A DNA stretch of 64,000 nt from Clostridium peptidivorans (GTDB taxonomy: Bacteria; Bacillota; Clostridia; Clostridiales; Clostridiaceae): the NCBI RefSeq assembly GCF_900205925.1, contig NZ_OAOD01000012.1, positions 41,442 to 105,441 on the forward strand, written 5' to 3'. The position numbers and the translations under genes were made by a program. How positions within the stretch are numbered: position 1 is the stretch's first letter; every line of letters begins with the position of its first letter. Positions 16,608-25,026 of the stretch are shown piece by piece. The notes beneath the pieces were generated by a model, which did no database searches, was not told the origin of the DNA, and saw nothing but the letters and a program-made list of their open reading frames with translations.

Positions 16608-17579
16608 TTACTTGTCATCTTTATCTTTTTTGAATGGATTTTTAATACAAAATTTCTTAGTGCTTCTTTTTGAAACCTGCTTTATTATGAGTATTACAGG
16701 AACTACAATTATAAGATATGGTATAAAAGCAATTACTACTACAACCGAGTTTTTTAGTACTTCAATTACATTATTTATAGAATTTAAAAATTTATATTGA
16801 ATTTTTTCTCCTAAAGTACTTCCAGCATTTCCAAGAGAAAGTACATCAACTTCCTGAAGATTTACGTCTATAGTGGAGTAATCTATAAGGTTATCAAGCT
16901 TTTTTAGTGTTCCAGTAAGATTTTCAATTTCATAGCGTACAGTTGCAAGTTCTTTTTCTATTTCAAGTACATCCTTTAAAGTTCCTGATTTTTTTAATAG
17001 TTCCAAAAGTCTTTCCTCTTGAAGTTTAAGTGATTTTAATCTAGCTTCTGTATCAAAATACTGAGAGGTTACATCTTCACCAGTTATGCTAGTGGTTACA
17101 ACATTGCCTATAACAGAGGAGCCTTCCATAAAGGAGTTAAAATGTTTAGTTGGAATTCTTAAAGAAAAATTAGCATGTCTTTTTTGAGAGTTATTTATAT
17201 TTTCAACTCTATTTCCAGATATACTTGAGTTTTCAATATATCCTCCCAAAGCCTTTACCTTTTCATTAAGAGCACTTATGGATTTTTCAAATTCCTTTGT
17301 TTGAATTTCTAGATATCCTCTTTGTATCAGTTTTCTTTGTGATACCTTAGATGCATCAATATTTTCTGGAGTGGTGGCAGCTTTAGATTCTTGCTTCATT
17401 TTTGAATTTTGACCACTGCCTATATCAGCTTTAGCATTCATTTGGTTATAGTCTTGAGCTAATCGATTTTCAGATGAAGATGATCCCTTTTTTGATCCGC
17501 AGGCATTAAATAAAAGAATAGAAAAGGTTATAGTTAATAAAACTAAGAACAAGGGTGTTTTCTTTTTCAATATTTTCAC
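16608..17579 (-). CDS. DUF4349 lipoprotein
   Basis: The 323-residue protein has a lipoprotein signal ending in the lipobox-like FNACGS (Cys near residue 27). A low-complexity linker follows, then the DUF4349 domain (from 'RKLIQRGYLEIQTKEFEKSI' to 'STIDVNLQE'), which includes a coiled coil near residues 180-225. A single membrane helix lies near residues 275-300 and a basic tail follows. Such proteins are envelope-anchored and of unknown function. AAGGAGTG precedes the ATG. A long upstream gap holds the palindromic repeat element. Confidence 0.85.
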   Translation of the reverse strand: MKILKKKTPLFLVLLTITFSILLFNACGSKKGSSSSENRLAQDYNQMNAKADIGSGQNSKMKQESKAATTPENIDASKVSQRKLIQRGYLEIQTKEFEKSISALNEKVKALGGYIENSSISGNRVENINNSQKRHANFSLRIPTKHFNSFMEGSSVIGNVVTTSITGEDVTSQYFDTEARLKSLKLQEERLLELLKKSGTLKDVLEIEKELATVRYEIENLTGTLKKLDNLIDYSTIDVNLQEVDVLSLGNAGSTLGEKIQYKFLNSINNVIEVLKNSVVVVIAFIPYLIIVVPVILIIKQVSKRSTKKFCIKNPFKKDKDDK

Positions 17580-17664
17580 TCCTTATAAAATTAGTAAAAA
17601 TAGGTTTATTTACTAATATATACGAGTAAACTAAGAATATAGTCTGAATAAAAAGGAAATCACG

Positions 17665-18385
17665 ATATTTTTAATGTTGAAGCTAGCGTATGGAATTTGA
17701 ACCTAGGAAAGCGTTCATTTCGCTAAAAACGGCTAATATTTATAAAATTAAAATATCTAAGTCTTCTAAACTCGCTCCGCTCAGACAGTAGAAGGCTCTA
17801 TACGATATTTTAAATTTATAAATAAAGCCGTTCTAAAGCTCATTCAATGCTTTCTACGATTCAAATTCCATACTGCATTCAACATTAAAAATATCTTCAT
17901 TTTAAAACTTAGTACATAAAAATCTTTTAGGGCGGTAGCCCGTTAAGTTACAAGAATTTGTAAGAAATAAATAGAAAAATTCAATTTATAAGTTAAAGAT
18001 AGGGTAGTATGATAAAAGATTCTTAATAGAAAATTAGGTGATTAATATTTTACTACCTATCGGTCTGAGGCCTTATCAGCTCTTTGATAAGTATATATTT
18101 AAAAGGAACTTTCGCTAAAGCGAAATTCCTTCCTTCAGTCAGTAAGTCTGAGTGATATTTTTAATGTTGAACATAAGTATGGAATTTGCATTGTAGAAAG
18201 CATTGAGCAAGCAATTAAAAGCTCTTTATTTCTGATTTTAAGGTGCCGCTCGGAGCCTTCTATTGTCTGAGCCATTGCGAGTTTAGAAGGCTTAGGCGCC
18301 TTAAAAGGAAGAAATATTAGAGCTTTTTGCGAAGAGAAGCTTTCCTAAATGTAAATTCCATACGACCCGTTCAACATTAAAAACG
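17665..18385. repeat. Composite repeat: two 230-bp palindromes around a GC hairpin, copy 1
   Basis: This 721-bp element fills most of the gap 17580-18420. Unit A (17665-17894) and unit B (18154-18385) are each near-complete inverted repeats bounded by TTTTTAATGTTGAA and its complement, able to fold into hairpins of about 100 bp. The two units are related in sequence. Between them lie the small hairpin GGGCGGTAGCCC (about 17930) and another near 18105-18133. The same arrangement recurs at 57405-57990. No coding frame is credible. It resembles a non-autonomous mobile palindrome or a structured RNA pair. Confidence 0.8.
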
Positions 18386-18420
18386 TCATAATATTTCAAA
18401 ACAAGGGGGTGCATTATACA

Positions 18421-18813
18421 TTGGCTGCTTATTCAAATAGAAGGAGAGATCACATTCATTTTATAAAGCAATACAATAGAGAAACTGGCGAGTATACTGG
18501 TGCTCGTATAGTTATATTTATCAAAAATAAAGGCAAATTAATATATGATATAGATAACTTTCAAAAGCATCCTTATAAAAGTCCTAAATCTAAAAATCAT
18601 AACAAATCTTTATGGAAAGTTATCCATTGTGATATAGAAGGATTGATTAAAAAGGAAATGATAAATGTTAGCGAAGATAATAAATATATTATGAGACATG
18701 TATTATATGAAAATCCTAAAGGAGATATAGAGGAGTATATAAGGGAATTAATAACTGAAGAGACAGGAATAGAAGACTTTAAATTATCAATTGACAGCTT
18801 ACAATTAATGTAG
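18421..18813 (+). CDS. Hypothetical protein downstream of the palindromic repeat
   Basis: The frame gives a 130-residue soluble basic protein with no motif I recognise. GTG 18409 lies within the run that looks like the ribosome site (AAGGGGG), so TTG 18421 is the more likely start. Codon use is ordinary for the window. It begins 35 bases after unit B of the repeat. It may be a real small gene, but its family is unknown. Confidence 0.5.
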   Translation: MAAYSNRRRDHIHFIKQYNRETGEYTGARIVIFIKNKGKLIYDIDNFQKHPYKSPKSKNHNKSLWKVIHCDIEGLIKKEMINVSEDNKYIMRHVLYENPKGDIEEYIRELITEETGIEDFKLSIDSLQLM

Positions 18814-18932
18814 AGTTTTTACAAAAGTAAAATTTATCTTATGATTGAAAACTGGCAATTGATATTTAAGAAATATAAATCCGTAATCCCCATTCCGTTC
18901 TATTAAGTTGTTAAATTACTATTGGGAATTTA

Positions 18933-19418
18933 TTAAATCTTCTCTAATAACTTATTAATAATATTTCTATCATTAACCAAGGCTTCAATCTGCTTCTGCT
19001 GAACCTTAATAACGGACATCATTTCATTCAATAACTTTTGCTGTGCATCATGGGATTCTTGAAGGTGAAGTATATTACTTTTATTCTCCATGATAGCTTT
19101 AAGTCCCTTATCAAACCTTTCGGTAAGGTCGGTAAACTTTTCCTCCATTTCTTCTTTAGGTATAATCCCTGTTTCGATAGTAGCTGTTTGTACCAATGAA
19201 GCTTTACCTGCTAAACCTCTGACTTTTCTCCACTTCCATTCAGATGCTGTTACATTAGCTTCCTTGTTAACTTCAACCTTGCCACCTTCTAAGAACTTGT
19301 ACTTTAACATGATAGTATCAGTTTCTTCATCAAACCACCTGTCAGTTATCTCAAACTTTCCACCACCATTTTCATGGATACTCCCTATTGCATACTTCTT
19401 GCTTTCTTTTAATCCCAT
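18933..19418 (-). CDS. Coiled-coil hypothetical protein of a small cassette
   Basis: This 161-residue protein has an N-terminal beta-rich half (to about residue 80) and a C-terminal helical coiled coil (about 90-160). There is no catalytic motif and no signal peptide. It looks like a phage or mobile-element accessory protein, but I do not recognise the family. ATG 19418 is preferred because GGAG lies 8 bases upstream; the GTG at 19427 is too close to any ribosome site. It is the last of three closely packed minus-strand genes. Confidence 0.6.
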   Translation of the reverse strand: MGLKESKKYAIGSIHENGGGKFEITDRWFDEETDTIMLKYKFLEGGKVEVNKEANVTASEWKWRKVRGLAGKASLVQTATIETGIIPKEEMEEKFTDLTERFDKGLKAIMENKSNILHLQESHDAQQKLLNEMMSVIKVQQKQIEALVNDRNIINKLLEKI

Positions 19419-19419
19419 T

Positions 19420-19596
19420 TTATACACTCCACTCCATGATTCTTGCCCTTAGTACAGCTTCCTGTTGCTTTAAGTTATGTAATTGCTGACGGATATTAGC
19501 ATCCTCCTGGTACTCCAAAACTGCTTCAGCCATATCAATAGCTTCTCTTACCTCAACTAACTCCATTCTTAAATCATCTACTTTCTTTTCTACCAT
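19420..19596 (-). CDS. 58-residue coiled-coil hypothetical protein
   Basis: A short frame from ATG 19596 to TAA 19420 encodes an acidic helical protein (VDDLRMELVEVREAIDM and on) with heptad-like spacing. A GGGGG ribosome site lies 7 bases upstream. Its start overlaps the end of the preceding gene by 7 bases and its stop lies 1 base before the next start, so the three genes are translationally coupled. Family unknown. Confidence 0.65.
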   Translation of the reverse strand: MVEKKVDDLRMELVEVREAIDMAEAVLEYQEDANIRQQLHNLKQQEAVLRARIMEWSV

Positions 19597-20006
19597 CTGT
19601 TATACCCCCTGCATTTGTAATCTCTTCTTCTACTACTTCTTCTACTTCTTCTCATACTCGCTGCTAACCCTTCCATTATTACGGAAGCCAAGGCATATTT
19701 GAACATTCCTTTTCTTGAATTTGGCTTAGGCTGATTTGAAGCAATCCACTTGTTTATCTTTTCTCTTCTTGCCTTCCTCTTAGCTTGTGTGATAGCATAC
19801 TTAGCTTCCCATTCAGCCTGTTTGAGATTTTTTTCAACTAGGTTTTGATTTTGCTTCCTTCTCATTTCGGCCTTCTTCTCAGGACTTGCTAATGGGTAGA
19901 TAATACACCATCTAACAATACAGGTGATTACCTTTATTACTAAAATTAGTGCGAAGAGTAATACCGCAAAGATAATGATTAAACCCATTATTACTTGACT
20001 ATCCAT
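19590..20006 (-). CDS. Single-pass membrane protein with long basic C-terminal region
   Basis: The 138-residue product has one or two hydrophobic segments at residues 7-35, then a strongly basic helical region and an Arg/Ser-rich tail. The frame extends to 20069, but ATG 20006 has AAGGAGG 7 bases upstream and puts the membrane segment near the N-terminus. It leads the three-gene cassette. The basic cytosolic tail could bind nucleic acid or lipid headgroups, but no family is recognised. Confidence 0.6.
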   Translation of the reverse strand: MDSQVIMGLIIIFAVLLFALILVIKVITCIVRWCIIYPLASPEKKAEMRRKQNQNLVEKNLKQAEWEAKYAITQAKRKARREKINKWIASNQPKPNSRKGMFKYALASVIMEGLAASMRRSRRSSRRRDYKCRGYNRW

Positions 20007-20189
20007 TGTTACCAACCTCCTTAATTGAGTTGATATAAAGATTATACTAAAGGTTATGATAGAAGCCAATAAAAAAAAGGCGTGGAAGTTAATCCCAACC
20101 TTAATTAGAATTTCTTAAATATATCAGATACCATATTCCATTCTTCCGTCTTATTACCATTTACCAATGAGTTTAAAGGCGCAGAGCAA

Positions 20190-20210
20190 ACCACCCGTTT
20201 TACGGGTGGT
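20190..20210. terminator. GC-rich hairpin between the cassette and the MBL-fold gene
   Basis: A 9-bp stem (20190-20198 with 20202-20210) without a proper T run. It lies just beyond the MBL-fold gene stop (20216) on the minus strand. Weak as a terminator; it could be a residual element end. Confidence 0.4.
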
Positions 20211-20215
20211 CCTGA

Positions 20216-21196
20216 TTATTTTATCGAATAGTAAAGAACACCATCTTCTTCTTCCATAGTTACTTCTCCTAAAGCCCTAAGATGTTCTAAATGGGCATGG
20301 GCCTCTCCAGCTGCAAACCATTTCTGTGGTTTTGGAAACTCATCCCAATTTTTACTCTTGATATCCCAGTGCAGTTGTTTTGTTACTGTTCTCACAGTAG
20401 ATTTTCCAGATTCTCTTAAAGCTTTTCTTGATTCGTCTAATCTTTTAGCATGATGTTTATAAAGTTCTTCAATCCTTTCACGATGATCGTCTACTAAAAA
20501 ACGATGGGAAGAAAACAAATAATCAATATCCATATTATAAACATGATCTAAACTTTCTAAATAAGTTCCTAATATATCGTCATATTGGAAACCCCAAAAT
20601 GTAATATTTGGAGTTATTTTTCCTAGTATATGATCCCCACAAAATAGTATCTTGTGTTCTTTTTCATAAAGACCTACTATCCCTGGCGTATGACCTTTTA
20701 AATCTATAATTTCAAAATTATATTCTCCAATTTGAATATATTCACCTGGAATTGCAGAAATGAAATTTATATGAGCTGTCGGGCGAAATTTAAATCCCGG
20801 ATGATCTTCGATATCTAATTGATCTTCTTCTAATCCTTGCCAAGCTCCCTGTTGAATTGTATCTTGCCACATTGGATCTGATTTTTCCACACTATTATTT
20901 AATAAATCACCATCCATCTTACTTGCATATATAGTTAAACCCATTTCTTCTAAATAAGTAGCTAGCCCCGTATGATCTGAATGTAGGTGAGTCAGAAAAA
21001 GAATAGTGTTTTCTGGTTTCAAATTTAATTCTTTAAAAATTTTCATTATATCTTCTTTTGTATCTTCACGGTTAAAGCCCGTATCAATAATCATAGATTT
21101 TTCTTGACCTTTAATAATATAAAAATTCAAGTGTTTTAAGGGATTATTTGGTAATGGAAGTTCTTCCAAATAAATATTTTTGTATACTTCTCTCAT
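20216..21196 (-). CDS. MBL-fold metallo-hydrolase (glyoxalase II / flavorubredoxin-like fold)
   Basis: The 326-residue cytosolic protein has THLHSDHTG near residues 69-77 (the complete HxHxDH metal motif), a later His in LKGHTPG, Asp in FCGDHIL and His in SSHRF. A C-terminal helical domain follows, as in MBL proteins with a winged-helix-like tail (residues 250-325). Substrate unknown. It is divergent from the FadR-type regulator across about 200 bp. No operon partner is visible. Confidence 0.85.
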   Translation of the reverse strand: MREVYKNIYLEELPLPNNPLKHLNFYIIKGQEKSMIIDTGFNREDTKEDIMKIFKELNLKPENTILFLTHLHSDHTGLATYLEEMGLTIYASKMDGDLLNNSVEKSDPMWQDTIQQGAWQGLEEDQLDIEDHPGFKFRPTAHINFISAIPGEYIQIGEYNFEIIDLKGHTPGIVGLYEKEHKILFCGDHILGKITPNITFWGFQYDDILGTYLESLDHVYNMDIDYLFSSHRFLVDDHRERIEELYKHHAKRLDESRKALRESGKSTVRTVTKQLHWDIKSKNWDEFPKPQKWFAAGEAHAHLEHLRALGEVTMEEEDGVLYYSIK

Positions 21197-21397
21197 AGAT
21201 TACATCACCCCTCCTAAAATTCCATATTTTAACAATATCATAGTATATTATTAATATAAAGTCAACCATTTCATCTATTGATAAAACAGAGAAAAGAAGA
21301 TTTAGGAATGATTTTTCGAATAATTATTGCCCTCTTGAATTCTATAATGTATCATTATGATTGGGAATTAAATACAATACTTAAGGAGTCTGATTAG

Positions 21398-22093
21398 ATG
21401 TCTTCATCAACAAAAAATACAAAAGTTTATGAACAAGTAATAGATCAAATTAAAGATATGATAATAAATGGTACTCTTAAAGCTGGAGATAAATTATCTT
21501 CCGAAAGAGAACTTGCAGAGCAACTGCAGGTGAGTAGAACATCTATTAGAGAAGCTTTAAAAGCACTTCAAATTATAGGATTAGTTCAATGTAAACAGGG
21601 AGGAGGAAATTACATCAGTGAAAACCTTGAAAATGGTTTATTTGAACCTCTATCAATAATGTTTATGCTTAAAGATAGTAATCCTGAGGAAATTATTGAG
21701 GTAAGAAGAGTTATTGAGGTGCAGACTGCAGCTATAGCTGCACAAAAAATAACGGATAAGGAACTTGAAGATCTTGAAATACTTATAAAAGCCTTGAAAA
21801 ATTCAAAAGATGAAAATGATAACGTAAAAATTGATAAAAGGTTTCACTATGAAATAGCCAAGGCTTCCAAGAATTTCATAATAGTAAATATATTAAATGC
21901 AATATCTTCATTAATAGATTCCTTTATTAAGGATGCTAGAAAAAAGATAATGGTAGATGAAGGAAATATGGAAGTCCTTGCAGATCAGCATGAGGATATT
22001 TATATAGCACTAAAAAGTCATAATCCAAAGAAAGCTTCAGAGGCTATGAAAAAACATTTAGAGTTTGCCAATAAATATTTTATGATAAAGTAA
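21398..22093 (+). CDS. FadR/GntR-family regulator of the lactate operon (LctA/LldR-like)
   Basis: The 231-residue protein has an N-terminal winged helix ('VIDQIKDMIINGTLKAGDKL' then SERELAEQLQVSRTSIREAL) and a FadR-type all-helical C-terminal ligand domain (FCD) from about residue 75. This is the LldR/PdhR type that senses lactate or related acids. It lies immediately upstream of the lactate genes, the same order as lctA in Acetobacterium woodii. A terminator follows it, so it is its own unit. A GntR-type operator lies 317 bases downstream in front of the operon. Confidence 0.88.
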   Translation: MSSSTKNTKVYEQVIDQIKDMIINGTLKAGDKLSSERELAEQLQVSRTSIREALKALQIIGLVQCKQGGGNYISENLENGLFEPLSIMFMLKDSNPEEIIEVRRVIEVQTAAIAAQKITDKELEDLEILIKALKNSKDENDNVKIDKRFHYEIAKASKNFIIVNILNAISSLIDSFIKDARKKIMVDEGNMEVLADQHEDIYIALKSHNPKKASEAMKKHLEFANKYFMIK

Positions 22094-22102
22094 TTTAGTT
22101 AA

Positions 22103-22140
22103 AATACTAGTTAGTTTAAAAGAATAAACTAATTAGTATT
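22103..22140 (+). terminator. Terminator after the FadR-type regulator
   Basis: A 16-bp stem (22103-22118 with 22125-22140), with one G-U pair, is followed by a T run. Confidence 0.85.
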
Positions 22141-22409
22141 TTTTTGTTTCTAGATATAAATATATTAATAAACATCAGATAAAATTCCGTATAAAATATA
22201 ACATAATATACAGAATATTGTTAATTAAGTAACAATATTGTAGATTTCAGTTTAATAAAAATAAAAATTTAAATTTTTTTTATCTCAATTCAAATTATTG
22301 CAAAGGTTACAACGGATAGGTTTACGTAATAATTTACATTTTTCGAAATATTGTTAATTGAATAACTATACTGGAAAAAACACCAAAGGAGTGGTATGAT
22401 TAAATTAAT

Positions 22410-22432
22410 ACAAATTGGTCTTACCAGTTTGT
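22410..22432 (+). promoter_or_regulatory. FadR/LldR-type operator before the lactate operon
   Basis: An inverted repeat with the core TTGGTCTTACCA matches the GGT-N3-ACC pattern bound by LldR/PdhR-like GntR regulators (9 of 10 arm bases pair). It lies just downstream of a possible -10 element TATGAT (22395-22400), so binding would block transcription start. The remaining part of the gap 22094-22448 is AT-rich with nothing else clear. Confidence 0.65.
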
Positions 22433-22448
22433 ATAACAGGGCGATAAA

Positions 22449-22829
22449 ATGAATAATTATGTACTTTTTTTCATTGCTTTAATACCTGTAATTTGCCCGA
22501 TGGTTCCATTAGGGGTATTAAAGGTGGCTGGACATAGGGCAACGCCAATTACTTCCGTGATAACGTTTGCATTTGCGGTTATTGTATGGAAAATGTCAGT
22601 TTTAGATGCTTTCAAAGCAAGTTTTAAGGGTGCAGCAAATACATTATGGCCTATAATTCTTGTCATAATGGAAGCAGTATTTATCTATAACTTATCCCTA
22701 TACACAAAGAGTATGAATGTAATTAAAAACATGATGACTGGTATTACCAAAAATCAAAGGATATTGGTTCTGAAAATAAGAAAGCTTAATAATAACAATA
22801 AAAAATTATATGTTATGGAGGAAATTTAA
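22449..22829 (+). pseudogene. Truncated L-lactate permease remnant
   Basis: The frame of 126 codons matches only the first 100 residues or so of an L-lactate permease. It lines up with residues 1-105 of the intact permease at 26110: 'NTLWPIILVIMEAVFIYNLSLYTKSMNVIK' in parts, and ITKNQRIL against VSTDQRVL. It then runs into unrelated sequence and stops at the larA ribosome site. About 400 residues are missing, so it cannot transport. It is the first frame after the operator, so its leader probably still carries operon transcription to larA. Confidence 0.8.
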
Positions 22830-24104
22830 ATGAAGAAAATTAAAATACCATATCATAAACAAATGCTTGAAATTGAAATAGAAGATAAAAATTTAATTGG
22901 GGTATTAGAGTCAAAAGCAGAAAATTATAAAACAAAAGAAACCCAAGAAGAACTTGTTGAAATGGCTTTAGACAACCCTATAGGTAGTGAAAAATTGGAA
23001 GATTTAGTTAAAGATAAAAAGAATATGGTTATTATAAGCAGTGATCATACTAGGCCAGTGCCAAGCAAAGTTACAATGCCAATATTACTTAGAAGAATAA
23101 GAAAAGCAAATCCTAATATAGATATAACTATACTTATTGCCACAGGATTTCATAGAGCAACTACTCATGAAGAACTTGTAAACAAGTTTGGAGAAGAAAT
23201 AGTTAAAAATGAAAAGATCATAGTTCACGATGCTTTTGATGATAGTGCTATGGTTAAGCTTGGAATACTCCCATCAGGTGGAGAACTTATAATAAACAAG
23301 CTAGCTGTTGAAACAGAATTATTAATTGCAGAAGGATTTATAGAAGCTCACTTCTTCGCTGGCTTTTCTGGGGGAAGAAAGAGTGTACTTCCAGGTATTG
23401 CATCAGCAACAACAGTTATGGCTAATCACTGCAGCGAGTTCATAGCAAGCTCTAATGCAAGAACTGGAATACTTGAAGGTAATCCTATACACAAAGATAT
23501 GCTCTATGCAGCTGAAAAAGCAAATCTCGCTTTCATATTAAATGTTGTTATAGATAGTGAAAAGAAAGTAATAAAAGCTTTTGCAGGACATAGGGAAAAA
23601 GCTCATGAAAAAGGCTGTGAATTTGTAATAGAACTTTCAAAGGTTGATAAAATTCCAGCAGATATAGCAATTTCAACAAATGGTGGATATCCACTTGATC
23701 AAAATATTTATCAATCAGTAAAAGGAATGACAGCAGCAGAGGCAACTTGTAAAGAAGGCGGAGTTATCATAATGGTTTCAGCTTGCAATGATGGACATGG
23801 TGGACAATCCTTTTATGATAATTTAGCACAGGCTAAATCTCCAAGAGAACTTTTAGATAAAATAGCTAAGGTTCCAAGAAACGAAACTCTTCCAGATCAG
23901 TGGGAATTCCAAATACTTGCTAGAATGTTAGACAAATATACAGTAATAATGGTTACTGATATGTGTGATCCAGAGATGATAAAAAGTATGCACATGCAGC
24001 ATGCATTTACATTCGAAGAAGCACTTAAGAAAGCTTATGAAATTAAAGGAAACGATGCTAAAGTAGTGGTAATTCCTGATGGAGTATCGGTTATAGTTAG
24101 ATAA
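22830..24104 (+). CDS. larA: Nickel-dependent lactate racemase (LarA family)
   Basis: The 424-residue protein has LarA features: 'ISSDHTRPVPSKVTMP' near residues 70-85, TGFHRATTHEE near 107-117, 'EAHFFAGFSGGRKSVLPGIA' with the Lys that binds the nickel pincer cofactor near 173-190, and a C-terminal domain. It interconverts D- and L-lactate in the cytosol, letting either isomer feed the dehydrogenase. It corresponds to lctF of acetogens. The cofactor genes larB, larC and larE are not in the window and would have to be elsewhere. ATG 22830 follows GGAGG inside the tail of the permease remnant. Confidence 0.88.
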   Translation: MKKIKIPYHKQMLEIEIEDKNLIGVLESKAENYKTKETQEELVEMALDNPIGSEKLEDLVKDKKNMVIISSDHTRPVPSKVTMPILLRRIRKANPNIDITILIATGFHRATTHEELVNKFGEEIVKNEKIIVHDAFDDSAMVKLGILPSGGELIINKLAVETELLIAEGFIEAHFFAGFSGGRKSVLPGIASATTVMANHCSEFIASSNARTGILEGNPIHKDMLYAAEKANLAFILNVVIDSEKKVIKAFAGHREKAHEKGCEFVIELSKVDKIPADIAISTNGGYPLDQNIYQSVKGMTAAEATCKEGGVIIMVSACNDGHGGQSFYDNLAQAKSPRELLDKIAKVPRNETLPDQWEFQILARMLDKYTVIMVTDMCDPEMIKSMHMQHAFTFEEALKKAYEIKGNDAKVVVIPDGVSVIVR

Positions 24105-24219
24105 TTATAGTTAACGGTATGCAATAATTTTTTAAAAATTTATTGTATAAAAATTATTAATTAAAAATGGTTATATCAAAAAAGTTTAATAATGCAAAAG
24201 TATAAAGGAGAGATAAAAT

Positions 24220-25005
24220 ATGAATATTCTGTTATGTGTAAAACAGGTTCCAGATGATTCTGTTGAAATTCATTTGGATAATAAGACGGAAAAACCAAAT
24301 TTAAATGGGGTCACTAAGGTAGCAAATGCATTTGATACCTATGCATTGGAGTTAGCAGTTCGTTTTATGGAAGCTCATGGAGGAAATGTTAGTGTATTAA
24401 ATGTTGGAGTAGAGGATTCTTTAAACACATTAAAAAATTGTCTTGCTGTAGGAGCTAAAGAAGCATTCTTTGTCAAAGATGATTTATATGCAGATTTAGA
24501 TGCTCTTGGAGCAGCTGAGGTTTTAGCGGATGCTATTCATAAAATTGAAAAAGATAAAGATAAAAAATTTGATTTAATTCTTTGTGGAAAGGAATCTACA
24601 GATGAAATTACTGGTCAAGTAGGACCAATGCTTGCTGAGAAATTGGGAACAGGCTTTACCAGCAGCGCAGTTGAAATCAACTTAAAAGATAATGGTATGG
24701 AAGTTCATCAAGAAACTGATGAAGGATATAATGTAGTTTCTATAGCATATCCAGCTGTAGTAACAGTAAGTAAACCAGATTATGATCCACGTTATCCTAC
24801 TATCAAAACTAAGATGGCAAGCCGTAAGGCAGTGATTCCAACTTATTCAGCAGCAGAAATTGGAGAGGTAAAACAAGCAAAAGTACGTTGCACTGAATAT
24901 GTTGCACCTCCTAAGAAAGAGGCTGGTATCAAGATTAAAGAGAAAGATGCTGCTTTGGCAGTAAGTGCTGCTATGGAGCAAATGAAAAAAGATAAGGCAA
25001 TTTAA
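24220..25005 (+). CDS. etfB: Electron transfer flavoprotein beta subunit (LctB-like)
   Basis: The 261-residue protein starts with MNILLCVKQVPD, the EtfB signature. It continues with 'ANAFDTYALELAVRF', 'GKESTDEITGQVGPMLAEKLG' in parts, and 'VSKPDYDPRYPTIKTKMASRK', typical of EtfB of clostridial bifurcating enzymes. It binds FAD/AMP in complex with EtfA. It is followed 21 bases later by etfA. The setting between larA and the permease and lactate dehydrogenase is as in the electron-confurcating LctBCD complex of Acetobacterium woodii, where it passes electrons between lactate, NAD and ferredoxin. Confidence 0.92.
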   Translation: MNILLCVKQVPDDSVEIHLDNKTEKPNLNGVTKVANAFDTYALELAVRFMEAHGGNVSVLNVGVEDSLNTLKNCLAVGAKEAFFVKDDLYADLDALGAAEVLADAIHKIEKDKDKKFDLILCGKESTDEITGQVGPMLAEKLGTGFTSSAVEINLKDNGMEVHQETDEGYNVVSIAYPAVVTVSKPDYDPRYPTIKTKMASRKAVIPTYSAAEIGEVKQAKVRCTEYVAPPKKEAGIKIKEKDAALAVSAAMEQMKKDKAI

Positions 25006-25026
25006 GTTAAGGGGGGAAACGAAATT

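Noticed and set aside
17665..17894. Palindrome read as a rho-independent terminator
   Set aside because: The inverted repeat is far longer than a terminator and is repeated elsewhere as a composite, so a mobile or structured element fits better.
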